Part shown: positions 17,533 through 25,319 of the stretch, piece by piece | Layout: every line of letters starts with the position of its first letter | How positions within the stretch are numbered: position 1 is the first letter of the stretch | From: Planctomycetota bacterium | GTDB lineage: Bacteria > Planctomycetota > Planctomycetia > Pirellulales > PALSA-1355 | Assembly: GCA_003389325.1 (NCBI GenBank) | Contig: QQVE01000005.1 | Span: 62,001 to 126,000 of the forward strand | Direction: 5' to 3' | DNA length: 64,000 nt | Notes under the pieces: generated by a model | The model's input: the letters and a program-made list of their open reading frames with translations, nothing else | The model's database searches: none | What the model was told of the DNA's origin: nothing | Translations under genes and position numbers: made by a program

Positions 17533-18039
17533 CTCCCCGTTGTTCGAGGCATCCGAGACCGTAATCTTCTGATACAGCAGCTCGACGAATCCGATCAGCA
17601 GGTCGGCCTGGCAACTCTCCAGCACCAGCGCGGCTTTTCTCAGGACGACGCGTTTCGCATTCATCGATCGAACCATCTCGGCCGTTCCCGATTCGGTGAG
17701 CGCCCCTCCGTTGCCCACATGGCTAAACAGCTCATCGAAGTCCGCGGGAGACCACCCTTCGAACAGCTCGGGTTGGCCGTCGATCACGTCCTGCACCGCG
17801 GGGTTGGTACGCCGATCGAACAACCGATGCGCCACAGGCGACGGGCTTTGAAACAGCTCGTCGGTTTCCACCCCCAGCCCGGCGGCCAACCGGTGCAGCG
17901 TACGCGCATGCGGCCGGCTGGTGCCGTTCAAGATGCGCTTCAAGGTGCGCGGGTGCAGACCGGCCGCCTCGACAAGCTGTCCCAGGGTCAGCCCTTCTCG
18001 GGCCATCAAGCGGCGCACGTTGACGGCGAACGCAGACAT
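17503..18039 (-). CDS. XRE-family transcriptional regulator
   Basis: 178 residues from the ATG whose complement is at 18037-18039 (MSAFAVNVRRLM); longer upstream starts are possible but would extend into low-complexity sequence. Residues about 5-60 form a Cro/cI-type helix-turn-helix (LTLGQLVEAAGLHPRTLKRIL, then NGTSRPHARTLHRLAAGLGV). The 115-residue C-terminal part is unique. It points towards and overlaps the phage block at its 3' end. A promoter with an overlapping inverted repeat lies about 60 bases upstream (18097-18125); control of that site by this protein is inferred. It could be a lysogeny-type repressor or an unrelated host regulator. Confidence 0.82.
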   Translation of the reverse strand: MSAFAVNVRRLMAREGLTLGQLVEAAGLHPRTLKRILNGTSRPHARTLHRLAAGLGVETDELFQSPSPVAHRLFDRRTNPAVQDVIDGQPELFEGWSPADFDELFSHVGNGGALTESGTAEMVRSMNAKRVVLRKAALVLESCQADLLIGFVELLYQKITVSDASNNGESTSGRSLTR

Positions 18040-18096
18040 CGCTCTTGCGGGAAAAAAGGCAGTCGCGCCGGCGGCCCAGGCGGCCGAAAACGGCGC

Positions 18097-18125
18097 TTGA
18101 CCAAATAGTGTACCCATGTATACTA
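18097..18125 (+). promoter_or_regulatory. Sigma70-type promoter with overlapping inverted-repeat operator
   Basis: A -35 TTGACC (18097-18102) and -10 TATACT (18119-18124) are separated by 16 bases, directed to the plus strand towards the gene at 18291. Overlapping the spacer and -10 is the near-perfect inverted repeat TAGTGTAC (18106-18113), CCAT, GTATACTA (18118-18125), with one mismatch per arm. Its place between divergent genes, one of which encodes an XRE protein, fits a repressor operator. Confidence 0.6.
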
Positions 18126-18290
18126 ACCGGCCGTGGCTCCGTCAATGGGAAACGTCCAAAGAGCACGCGCAGTCGCCGCTCGCGCCGCGGCCGAGCCCGT
18201 GCCGGCGCGACCGATGCGCTGCCGGTCCGGCACTTGGGCAGACTGGCCTCCTGCGTTGAGAGAGCAACGTGCACCCGGGAGAAAGGGACA

Positions 18291-18599
18291 ATGGACCGAA
18301 TCGCATCCGCACAGCCCCTGTTTCGGCTTTGGATCGCATCGTACGCGAATTGGGAACCGCAGCGCTGGAACGAGGCGCCGCCGGAGGCCGTGGCACTGGA
18401 GCCGGTTGCCGATACGGCGTACACCGAGCGCGAGGCGACCGTTTTTTTGGAAGGTTTTAACACCGCGATGCTATCCGGCGACCGCCCGCTGTGGGCCGTG
18501 GCCGTTCCCGTGGCCCTGCGGTACGAGGGCGACGTGCAGGCCGGAGCGGTCGTGCGCGGACACGTGTTCGCCGACCAGGCCACCGCGTCGCCGGCATGA
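18291..18599 (+). CDS. Conserved-looking small protein, function unknown
   Basis: 102 residues; ATG at 18291 with AAGGGA upstream. The sequence contains YTEREATVFLEGFNTAML and PLWAVAVPVALRYEGDVQ, a 'GFN...lWAVAvPVtvRYeGd' pattern that I associate with short hypothetical proteins of planctomycetes. No catalytic motif or membrane segment is seen. It is driven by the promoter at 18097 and ends 29 bases from the convergent exonuclease gene. Confidence 0.62.
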   Translation: MDRIASAQPLFRLWIASYANWEPQRWNEAPPEAVALEPVADTAYTEREATVFLEGFNTAMLSGDRPLWAVAVPVALRYEGDVQAGAVVRGHVFADQATASPA

Positions 18600-18628
18600 A
18601 CGACGCGCAAGCGCCGTAGCGAGGGCGC

Positions 18629-19444
18629 TCACGACCAGGGATTCGTCCAATCGCCCCATCGATCGAGATACATGCGATAGGCGGCTTCGTCCGCGGCCCG
18701 CTTCATCAGCCAGCTCTTGGCCTGTGCGATCAGGCCCTGTTCTTCGTCCAGCGACAAGTCGCCGAACAACACGCGCGTACGAAGAAACACGAAATACGTG
18801 TCCAGCACGTCGCAGCGGCAGTAGTCGTTGATCTCGGCGACTTTGCCTTCGTGATAGAGATCCTGCACCATGTGTCCTTGCACGTCCATCTTGCCGGGCT
18901 TGCCGAGCAGTTGGGCGGCCAGGTTGAGCCCGCCGGTAAATCGCGTCGAGCCGAAGTTCGTGAGCACTTCCTGCAAGTCGATGTGGGCATCGAGGTTGAA
19001 GCGGTTGCGAAACTGCTCGAAGCTGCGAGCTGCAACGTTGAACCAGCCTGGGACGCTAATGCCGTAGCGAAACGCCGCCAGCTCCAACAGCGGCAGATCG
19101 AACGTCCGCCCGTTGAAGCTCACCAGCGTCGGCCGCCGATACCGGTCCCAGCCTCGCCAGAAGTGTTCGGTGAGCACGTGCGGACGAAAGTGCGGCTCAT
19201 CCAGCACCGTAATGTCCAGCAGCCGATAGTCGGAGGCAATCTTGCCCACGGCCACCGAGATGGGGATCTGAAACGTGTAGGGGATGAAGTCGCTGTCGTA
19301 CTTGTCGCGCAGCTCTTGGCGATAGCGTTCGATGGCTGCCACGCCATCCAGGCCTTCGCCGGGATAGCGGATCCGCGACACGAGGTTTCCGTCGGCCACG
19401 GTTTCGATGTCGAACGCCAGGTAAGCTACGGACGCGTCGGACAT
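18629..19444 (-). CDS. PolB-like 3'-5' exonuclease (DEDDy family)
   Basis: 271 residues from ATG 19444 (MSDASVAYLAFDIETVADG). The four exonuclease motifs are present: FDIET (ExoI), SFNGRTFDLPLLE (ExoII), a DLQEVL segment, and YCRCDVLDTYFVFLR (ExoIII region). These match the predicted PolB-like 3'-5' exonuclease family found as a stand-alone protein, which uses two metal ions to trim DNA or RNA 3' ends. It is divergent from the TfoX-like gene. Confidence 0.85.
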   Translation of the reverse strand: MSDASVAYLAFDIETVADGNLVSRIRYPGEGLDGVAAIERYRQELRDKYDSDFIPYTFQIPISVAVGKIASDYRLLDITVLDEPHFRPHVLTEHFWRGWDRYRRPTLVSFNGRTFDLPLLELAAFRYGISVPGWFNVAARSFEQFRNRFNLDAHIDLQEVLTNFGSTRFTGGLNLAAQLLGKPGKMDVQGHMVQDLYHEGKVAEINDYCRCDVLDTYFVFLRTRVLFGDLSLDEEQGLIAQAKSWLMKRAADEAAYRMYLDRWGDWTNPWS

Positions 19445-19593
19445 CGTGAAAACCTCATTGCTGAAGCGGAAAGCCGACCACAGACTACCAGAAACCCCGC
19501 GAAGTCGTGAAGGGACGCGCGCCGCACGCGGCGAGTTGCTATAACAATCGTGACGATCGAGCGATTGAAACGACACGACAGGCAAGGCATTCC

Positions 19594-19923
19594 ATGGTTT
19601 ACAGCTCGTCGCTGGCCGCCCGCATTCGCCAGGTGCTCGCAGGACACAAGGGTGTTGCCGAGAAGAAGATGTTCGGCGGCGTGGGCTTCCTGCTGCACGG
19701 CAACATGCTGGTGGGCGTGTGGCAGAGTTCGTTGATCGCGCGGTTGGGCGCGGAGCAGGGGGATTGGGCCTTGCAGCAACAGCACGTCGTGCCGTTCGAG
19801 GTGACGGGCCGCCCGATGAAAGGCTGGGTGATGATCGAACCGGACGGCATCGAGAACGACGGTCAACTCACCGACTGGATCGAGCGGGCCACGACGTTTG
19901 TGTCGACACTGCCGCCCAAGTAG
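19594..19923 (+). CDS. TfoX N-terminal domain protein
   Basis: 109 residues from ATG 19594. The core KKMFGGVGFLLHGNMLVGV and the later PMKGWVMIEPDG match the TfoX/Sxy N-terminal domain, a small fold found alone in many bacteria. In gamma-proteobacteria the full-length protein activates competence genes, but this stand-alone version lacks the C-terminal HhH domain, so regulation of competence should not be assumed. Confidence 0.82.
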   Translation: MVYSSSLAARIRQVLAGHKGVAEKKMFGGVGFLLHGNMLVGVWQSSLIARLGAEQGDWALQQQHVVPFEVTGRPMKGWVMIEPDGIENDGQLTDWIERATTFVSTLPPK

Positions 19924-20247
19924 CCACGATCGACCTGGTCGATTCGCCGGCGCGAGCCGTGGGGCATCTCGAATTCTTCGAGCAAGGCGTGCGTTCGCGC
20001 CAGGTCTTCGACGAAGTTGCCGCGACCCAGCAGCAAGAGCCGCGGCTTGCCTGCGTACGCCTGCCGTCTCGGAGCAGATCGAAAACGCGGCAGGGCTGAA
20101 AGTTCTGGTGGGCAGCGCGAACAGCAGGGGAGCCATCGTCTTCATCGGGTTCATGGTAGCGGCGATTCAAGCGGCACGGCTTGATCGTACGGGGCGCGGG
20201 CCCTACAGTGGCGGCGAAACGAGACTCGAGTTTTCTGCGAGCCACCG
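19924..20247. other. Intergenic region with a possible coding remnant on the minus strand
   Basis: No complete gene is seen. On the minus strand, between about 20060 and 19920, a frame reads GKPRLLLLGRGNFVEDLA, then RTHALLEEFEMPHGSRRR and IDQVDRGYLGG, which looks like real protein with charged, amphipathic helices rather than a random shadow, but it has no proper start: the upstream minus-strand ATG (MNPMKTMAPLLFALP at about 20154) is in another frame. It may be a decayed or frameshifted small gene. Confidence 0.35.
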
Positions 20248-21486
20248 ATGATCGATCCATCACGCCTTTTGGAACGTTTCCTGCGCTATGTGCAGGTCGA
20301 CACCACCGCCCGCGAGGGTCAGGCGACCTATCCCAGTTCGCCCGGCCAACTGGAGTTGGGACGCATCTTGCTTGGCGAGCTGCGCGAGTTGGGGCTGACC
20401 GACGCGGTGCAGTCCGACAAGGGAATCGTGATGGCCACGGTTCCAGCGACGGTCGATCGCAAGGCGCCCGTCGTGGCCTTTAACGCGCACGTCGATACCT
20501 CACCGGAAACGACCGGCGCAGGCGTGCGACCCCAGGTCGTGCGCGACTACCCGGGCGGCGATATACCGTTGCCGGGTAATCCGGCCGCCGTGATTCGCGA
20601 GGCGGACAACCCGGATCTGCGCGAGCTGATCGGTTCGACGATCATTACCAGCGACGGCACGACGCTGCTGGGCGCCGACGACAAGGCCGGCTTGGCTGTC
20701 ATCATGGAAACGGTTGCCACGCTCATGGAGCATCTTGAGATCGAACACGGTCCGCTGCGCATCTGCTTCACGTGCGATGAAGAGATCGGCCACGGCGTGG
20801 ACCACGTCGACCTCGACGCGCTGGGCGCGATCGCCTGCTACACGCTCGACGGTCACGGAACCGACGAGATCGACGTCGAGACGTTTTCGGCCGACCTGGC
20901 GACCGTTGTCGTTCGCGGCGTCAACATTCACCCCTCGATCGCCAAGGGAAAAATGATCAACGCGCTGCGCGTCGCGGCCGATTTCCTGGCGCGATTGCCG
21001 CGCGAGACGCTGGCGCCCGAGGTGACCAGCGGGCGCGAAGGATTTCTGCACCCCTATCAGATGCAAGGGGGCGTGGCCGAAGTGTCGCTGCGGATCTTGC
21101 TGCGCGACTTCGACAGCTCGAAGCTGGCGGAACTTGCCGAACGCCTCCGCACGGCCGCCGGCGAAAGCGAGCAGTCGTTTCCCGGTGCCAGCATCGAGGT
21201 GCGCATCACGCCGCAGTACCGCAACATGGCCGAAGGGCTGGCGCGCGAGCCCCGCGCGGTCGAGTTTGCCCGGCAGGCGCTGCTGCGACTGGGTCGGGAG
21301 CCGCGGATGACGATCATTCGCGGCGGCACCGACGGCTCGCGCCTCACCGAGTTGGGATTGCCCACGCCCAACCTGTCGACCGGCGAGCACAATCCGCACT
21401 CGCCGCTGGAGTGGACCTGCCTGGAAGAGATGGCCCAAGCGGCGCGAATGCTCGTCGAGCTAGTACGGATTTGGGGCGAGGAGTGA
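20248..21486 (+). CDS. pepT: Peptidase T (tripeptide aminopeptidase)
   Basis: 412 residues, the usual PepT length. This M20B metallopeptidase removes N-terminal residues from tripeptides in the cytoplasm using two zinc ions. Visible ligands and catalytic residues: NAHVDTS (His81, Asp83), LGADDKAG (Asp145), DEEIGHG (Glu178, Glu179), TLDGHG (Asp201) and EHNPHSPLE near the end (His). The dimerisation-domain segment GVNIHPSIAKGKMINA is also typical. ATG at 20248; the gene is free-standing. Confidence 0.95.
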   Translation: MIDPSRLLERFLRYVQVDTTAREGQATYPSSPGQLELGRILLGELRELGLTDAVQSDKGIVMATVPATVDRKAPVVAFNAHVDTSPETTGAGVRPQVVRDYPGGDIPLPGNPAAVIREADNPDLRELIGSTIITSDGTTLLGADDKAGLAVIMETVATLMEHLEIEHGPLRICFTCDEEIGHGVDHVDLDALGAIACYTLDGHGTDEIDVETFSADLATVVVRGVNIHPSIAKGKMINALRVAADFLARLPRETLAPEVTSGREGFLHPYQMQGGVAEVSLRILLRDFDSSKLAELAERLRTAAGESEQSFPGASIEVRITPQYRNMAEGLAREPRAVEFARQALLRLGREPRMTIIRGGTDGSRLTELGLPTPNLSTGEHNPHSPLEWTCLEEMAQAARMLVELVRIWGEE

Positions 21487-21693
21487 CGCAGCGCCAGCAT
21501 CGCCGTGCCAGCAACGTCTGGCGAAACCTGGACGGTTGTGCGGGGCTCGGCAGCAAACTCGGCGCGTTGTGAGCCGCTTCGATCAACTTCGCTCTTCGCG
21601 ACTGCCGACATAATCCGAATAGCGGTCCCGAGGCTCAGGGTCGTCCCGACGCCCTGAAGCCCGATCGTGTTCCCGCGGGAACCGCCCTTTCCC

Positions 21694-22674
21694 ATGAGGT
21701 CAGTCGTGCCACGCCTCGCCATTGTCATTACCGCCGTCGGCACCATCGAGTCGTTGGAAGGCACGTTGGTGTCGGTGCTCGAAAACCGGCCGGACGACTG
21801 CGAGGTCGTCGTCGCCTTGAACCAGGAGTACGCCGACCCGTACGACTTGCGGGACGAGGTGCGGTTCTTGCCGCCGACGGGGCGCAAAGCGACCGTGGCG
21901 GCGATCAACACGGCTTTGGCCGCGACGCGCGCTCCCTTCGTTCACTTGTTGGCCAGCGGCTGCCTGGTGAGCGAGGGCTGGGCCGACGTGGCGCTGGCGC
22001 GGTTCGATCGGCGCACCGCTGCCGTCGTGCCGCTGGTGCTCGATGCCGACGACTCGAGCCGCATCGTGGCCGCCGGCGTCGGCTATCACCAGCGCGGCCA
22101 GCGCTACCTGGTGGGCCGCGGTCAGACGGGACTGGATGCCGCGGCGCTGAAGACCGTGCGCGGGCCGGGCCTGTTCGCGGCCTTCTATCGCAAGGCGGCC
22201 CTCGACATCGTGGGCGGTTTCAGCACCCAACTGGGCCCCAGGCAAGCCGACGTCGATCTGGCCATGCTGTTGTCCACAGCCGGCTTCGACGTCGCCGTCG
22301 AGCATGGCTGTTGCGTTCGGGCCGGCGAGGGAGTCGATGCCGGGGGAAGCGCGTTTCGCGAGGCGCTCAGCGAAGAGCGGCTCTTCTGGCGCAATAGCGG
22401 GTCCGCCGGTGGGATCGGCAAGTGGTTGAGCCACGCTGCGCTGGTGGCACAAGACGTGGGCCGCCGGGCGCCGCGACCGAGCGCATTGGCCGCACTGGCT
22501 GGCCGGGCCTGGGGCTTCTGGCAGCCGGGCTACACCCGCCATCGGCGGTTGCAGGCCGAATTGGCGGCCCGGGCCGTACCGCAACGGCTCGAGAGCGACA
22601 ACCTGCGCTTCGACCGTTCCCACGCAGGGCTGGGCCGCAGCAAAAAGGGCCGTCGGCGCAGTTCGGCGATCTAG
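21694..22674 (+). CDS. Family 2-like glycosyltransferase
   Basis: About 326 residues from ATG 21694 (MRSVVPRLAIVITAVGTIES); GTG starts at 21667 and 21706 are alternatives. The N-terminus has the GT-A start 'aIVitaVgtieSLEgTLvSVLEnrpddcEvVVaLN'. The region HLLASGCLVSEGWADVAL occupies the place of the usual DxD segment but lacks a clear DxD, so activity is uncertain. LFAAFYRKAALDIVGGFSTQ and later the DVDLAM motif fit the C-terminal part of family 2 enzymes. The C-terminus is basic. Probably acts in cell-surface polysaccharide synthesis. Confidence 0.68.
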   Translation: MRSVVPRLAIVITAVGTIESLEGTLVSVLENRPDDCEVVVALNQEYADPYDLRDEVRFLPPTGRKATVAAINTALAATRAPFVHLLASGCLVSEGWADVALARFDRRTAAVVPLVLDADDSSRIVAAGVGYHQRGQRYLVGRGQTGLDAAALKTVRGPGLFAAFYRKAALDIVGGFSTQLGPRQADVDLAMLLSTAGFDVAVEHGCCVRAGEGVDAGGSAFREALSEERLFWRNSGSAGGIGKWLSHAALVAQDVGRRAPRPSALAALAGRAWGFWQPGYTRHRRLQAELAARAVPQRLESDNLRFDRSHAGLGRSKKGRRRSSAI

Positions 22675-22700
22675 CAGTTCGGCTTCTAATGTCGGGCGCG

Positions 22701-23798
22701 TCAGCCGCCGTTTTCTTCATCGGCGAGCTGCGATTTCCCGGGGTAGAACAACTCGCGGGTGGCGTGGAACAGGGCCAGCACCTCCTGCTCGGCACCCTCG
22801 GCGTGCAGCCGCGATTCGGCTTGCGCCAAGAGCTGTTGTCCCTCGGGCCAGCGCACTTCCATCACGCGTCCGCAGTCCTCGAGCAACTGGTACACGCGGG
22901 CACGCGTCACACCCATGCGCTTGGCTTGCTGCCGCACGCTCTGCGGTGCGCCGTTCACGCCCAGCCGGCCTTCGCTCAACTCGTGAATGGTGGGGCCGGC
23001 ATCGACGTGAATCTGGTCCAGCAGCGGCACGGTAAGATGCTGGCACACTTCGTCGCGCGAAGGCAGCTTGCCGCCGTGCAGGATCGTGTTGAGCCAGTCT
23101 TCCAGCGGCAACACGAACTTGGGCACGATGCGCATCGACAGATGGTCGCAGTGGCCGGCCCCCGAAAGCATTTCGTGGACGAGGTAGAAGACCTCGAGCA
23201 CGACCCGCACGCGCTTCTCGCCGTGCGTTTTGAGCTGGCGGATTTCGGCGACCGTGTGATCGACGTACGTGCCCAGCGGCGTGTGCCAGATCACCGTCGG
23301 CAGCGCTTGCAGCGTGGGAGCCAGACGCCCCAGCTTCTCGCGCCCCAGGCCGTGTTCGACCACGGTCTGGCGCCACTCGGACCACAGCGCTTCGGAGACG
23401 ATCGAGGGATCGAAGCCGGTCCCTTGCCGGCGCGGTTTCTCGACGGTCGCCAACTTCTTGCTGCCGTCCTTGCTGCCGTCACTCAGTTCGGCCAGGCCGA
23501 ACGGTACGGCCGGCGGATGATCTTTCGTGGCCCGCGAGAGCAGCTTTACCAGGGAGCTGATCTTCTTTTGCCCGATCCCCGGCGTGGCCGACAACTCTTC
23601 GAAGGGCGTGGCCAGCAGGTCTTTGATCGTGCGGCCCAGAAACGCCAACGGCAGTCGGCGATCGTTGGGCAGAGCCCAATAGGCCAAGGGTTTTTCCAGG
23701 CGGTCTGCGAACTTGTCTTCCAGGAGCGTCTTGCGCAGCGATTGGAAGCTACTGACGATTTTGTAGTCTTCCACGGAGGTCACTTTGTTCGTTTTCAT
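22701..23798 (-). CDS. Planctomycete-type protein with two HhH motifs and a sigma4-like HTH
   Basis: 365 residues from ATG 23798 (MKTNKVTSVEDYKIV), with GAGG 5 bases upstream. Residues 55-90 (DLLATPFEELSATPGIGQKK) and 180-206 (TVAEIRQLKTHGEKRVRVVL) are helix-hairpin-helix motifs of the kind found in the RNA polymerase alpha C-terminal domain. Residues 285-309 (QSVRQQAKRMGVTRARVYQL) are a helix-turn-helix like sigma region 4. This mix points to a DNA-binding, possibly RNA-polymerase-associated regulator. The pattern is remembered from planctomycete proteomes; function is unproven. A leader of over 250 bases precedes it. Confidence 0.72.
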   Translation of the reverse strand: MKTNKVTSVEDYKIVSSFQSLRKTLLEDKFADRLEKPLAYWALPNDRRLPLAFLGRTIKDLLATPFEELSATPGIGQKKISSLVKLLSRATKDHPPAVPFGLAELSDGSKDGSKKLATVEKPRRQGTGFDPSIVSEALWSEWRQTVVEHGLGREKLGRLAPTLQALPTVIWHTPLGTYVDHTVAEIRQLKTHGEKRVRVVLEVFYLVHEMLSGAGHCDHLSMRIVPKFVLPLEDWLNTILHGGKLPSRDEVCQHLTVPLLDQIHVDAGPTIHELSEGRLGVNGAPQSVRQQAKRMGVTRARVYQLLEDCGRVMEVRWPEGQQLLAQAESRLHAEGAEQEVLALFHATRELFYPGKSQLADEENGG

Positions 23799-24453
23799 GG
23801 GTCCTCTCTCTTCTGCGGGGGTGGCCGCAGATTCTTGTGGCCGATGGCGATCCAATGCCTTGTCCGACCGAAGCCTCTCTGACCCGTTCCGGGGTTGCAT
23901 CTCGATTTTTGCTCCTCGTGGCCCTTTGAAGCGCACACCGACCCACGGAGGATCGGCGCAAACAAGAAAAATCACATCCGAGCACGCGCTCGGCCGGATC
24001 ACTCGTTGCGTATGTCGCGGAGCCGGAAAAACTACATATATATGACGATCTAAGGCGGGGGGCGCTTTGCCTGCGGTGGGTTTCCGTTGCAGTGCTTGGG
24101 AGTCAATCCATGTTCCCGACCGACCACGCCTTATAAGTCTTCTTTACGAAGAACTACCGCTTTTGTTCGCAGCCACTCAAACTAAAGCGAGGCTAACGGT
24201 CCTGGTCTGCACTCACGGAGTGCCTGGCCATCTTTTTCTCAGCGAATCCTTGCGCCACGGATTCGCAACGGCTGGGCACATCGAATGCTCAAGCATTTTC
24301 CGCCTGCAGAAACGTGCCGTCAAGTCAAATCGGGCGCCCTATCAGCCAGTTAGGATGTATGAAATAGGCGCAAGTCCTTCCTTACCAGTGCCTTTCGCGC
24401 GAAGGCATTTTGTTGGAAATTGGCTGGGAATTGCCAGCAGGACGCCAGCACCG
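23799..24453. other. 655-base intergenic region, AT-richer, with several inverted repeats
   Basis: No convincing gene. It contains CCGAGC-ACGC-GCTCGG (23978-23993), a perfect 8-bp repeat GCGAATCC/GGATTCGC with a 9-base loop (24242-24266), and TGCCTT/AAGGCA (about 24390-24408) followed by TTTTG in the plus direction, a weak terminator-like hairpin. The sequence ATATATATG at about 24032-24042 reads on the minus strand as a possible -10 for the HhH gene, giving a leader of about 230 bases. A plus-strand frame here (from 24067) is judged spurious. Confidence 0.5.
24242..24266. repeat. Perfect 8-bp inverted repeat
   Basis: GCGAATCC (24242-24249) and GGATTCGC (24259-24266) flank a 9-base loop. It sits in the long intergenic region between the minus-strand MBL hydrolase and the HhH-protein gene. 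It may be a regulatory or structured RNA element or chance. Confidence 0.55.
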
Positions 24454-25194
24454 CTAGAACTCGAGCTCCAGCAGGTCGTGGCCCAGCGTGGTGGAAGGAA
24501 AGATCCTGCGAGCGGCCTCGAGCCCCAACGGGTCTTCTTCGCCGGCGGTGGGGTCGAGATGCGTCAGCACCAGCCGGCCCACCGAGGCCTGGCGGGCCAC
24601 TTCGGCCACGGCGCTGGTGGCACTATGGCCCCACCTTTGGGCCAGCTCGGCCTTCGCGTCGGGATAGTTGCACTCGTGGACCAACAGGTCGACCCCGCGC
24701 AGGGCCTCGACATAGGGAGCCGCGGCCGAGGCGGTCGTGTCGGTGACGTAGGCCATCGAGCAATCGGGCCAATCGAGCCGAAACCCTACGGCGCCGCCCG
24801 GGTGCTCCAGGCGGAACCACGACAGGCGGCCGCTCTGGGCCAGCGGCACGGTCTCGGCCAACGCGCGAAACTCGCAGGGTGGTTGGGCGGGGAACAACGC
24901 CTCGGCCAGCAGATGCTCTTGGATCGCCCCCAGCGCCTTTGGCGAGGCGTGCACCGTGACCCGCTCGAGTTGCTTGTCGCGGACGACGTTTTGGAGATAC
25001 GTCAGGCCCACGACGTGGTCCAAGTGGGCATGGGTGAGAAAGATATCGAGCTGGGGCGTGCAAAGCCGCTCGTGCACGCGAAACATGGCCGTGCCGGCGT
25101 CGAGCACGATGCCCACCTCGGGCAGCATCAAGCAGGCCGTGTGCCCGCGCTGGCTGGGATGGTAGCCCGTCGTGCCCAGCAGTACGAGTTTCAT
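24454..25194 (-). CDS. MBL-fold metallo-hydrolase, RNase Z-like
   Basis: 246 residues from ATG 25194 (MKLVLLGTTGYHPSQRGHT); a longer in-frame start would add a non-conserved segment. The di-zinc motif is FLTHAHLDHVVGL (HxHxDH); further ligands appear in LVHECNYPD (His) and the C-terminal VLTHLDP (His). The N-terminal GTTGYHPSQRGHTACLML resembles the RNase Z/phosphodiesterase group, which hydrolyses phosphodiester bonds in tRNA precursors or cyclic nucleotides. The substrate is not decided by the sequence. The AsmA-like gene lies 125 bases upstream, same strand. Confidence 0.8.
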   Translation of the reverse strand: MKLVLLGTTGYHPSQRGHTACLMLPEVGIVLDAGTAMFRVHERLCTPQLDIFLTHAHLDHVVGLTYLQNVVRDKQLERVTVHASPKALGAIQEHLLAEALFPAQPPCEFRALAETVPLAQSGRLSWFRLEHPGGAVGFRLDWPDCSMAYVTDTTASAAAPYVEALRGVDLLVHECNYPDAKAELAQRWGHSATSAVAEVARQASVGRLVLTHLDPTAGEEDPLGLEAARRIFPSTTLGHDLLELEF

Positions 25195-25319
25195 GCGAGA
25201 GGGTCCGCCTGGCCACTCTTGGCCGAAAATGCCGCTGCGATGCGCCACATTGACAATGTAGCATCTCGCGCCGTCATGGGGCGCCACCGGATGGGTGCGC
25301 CCGCTGCCGTCGTTGTCGG

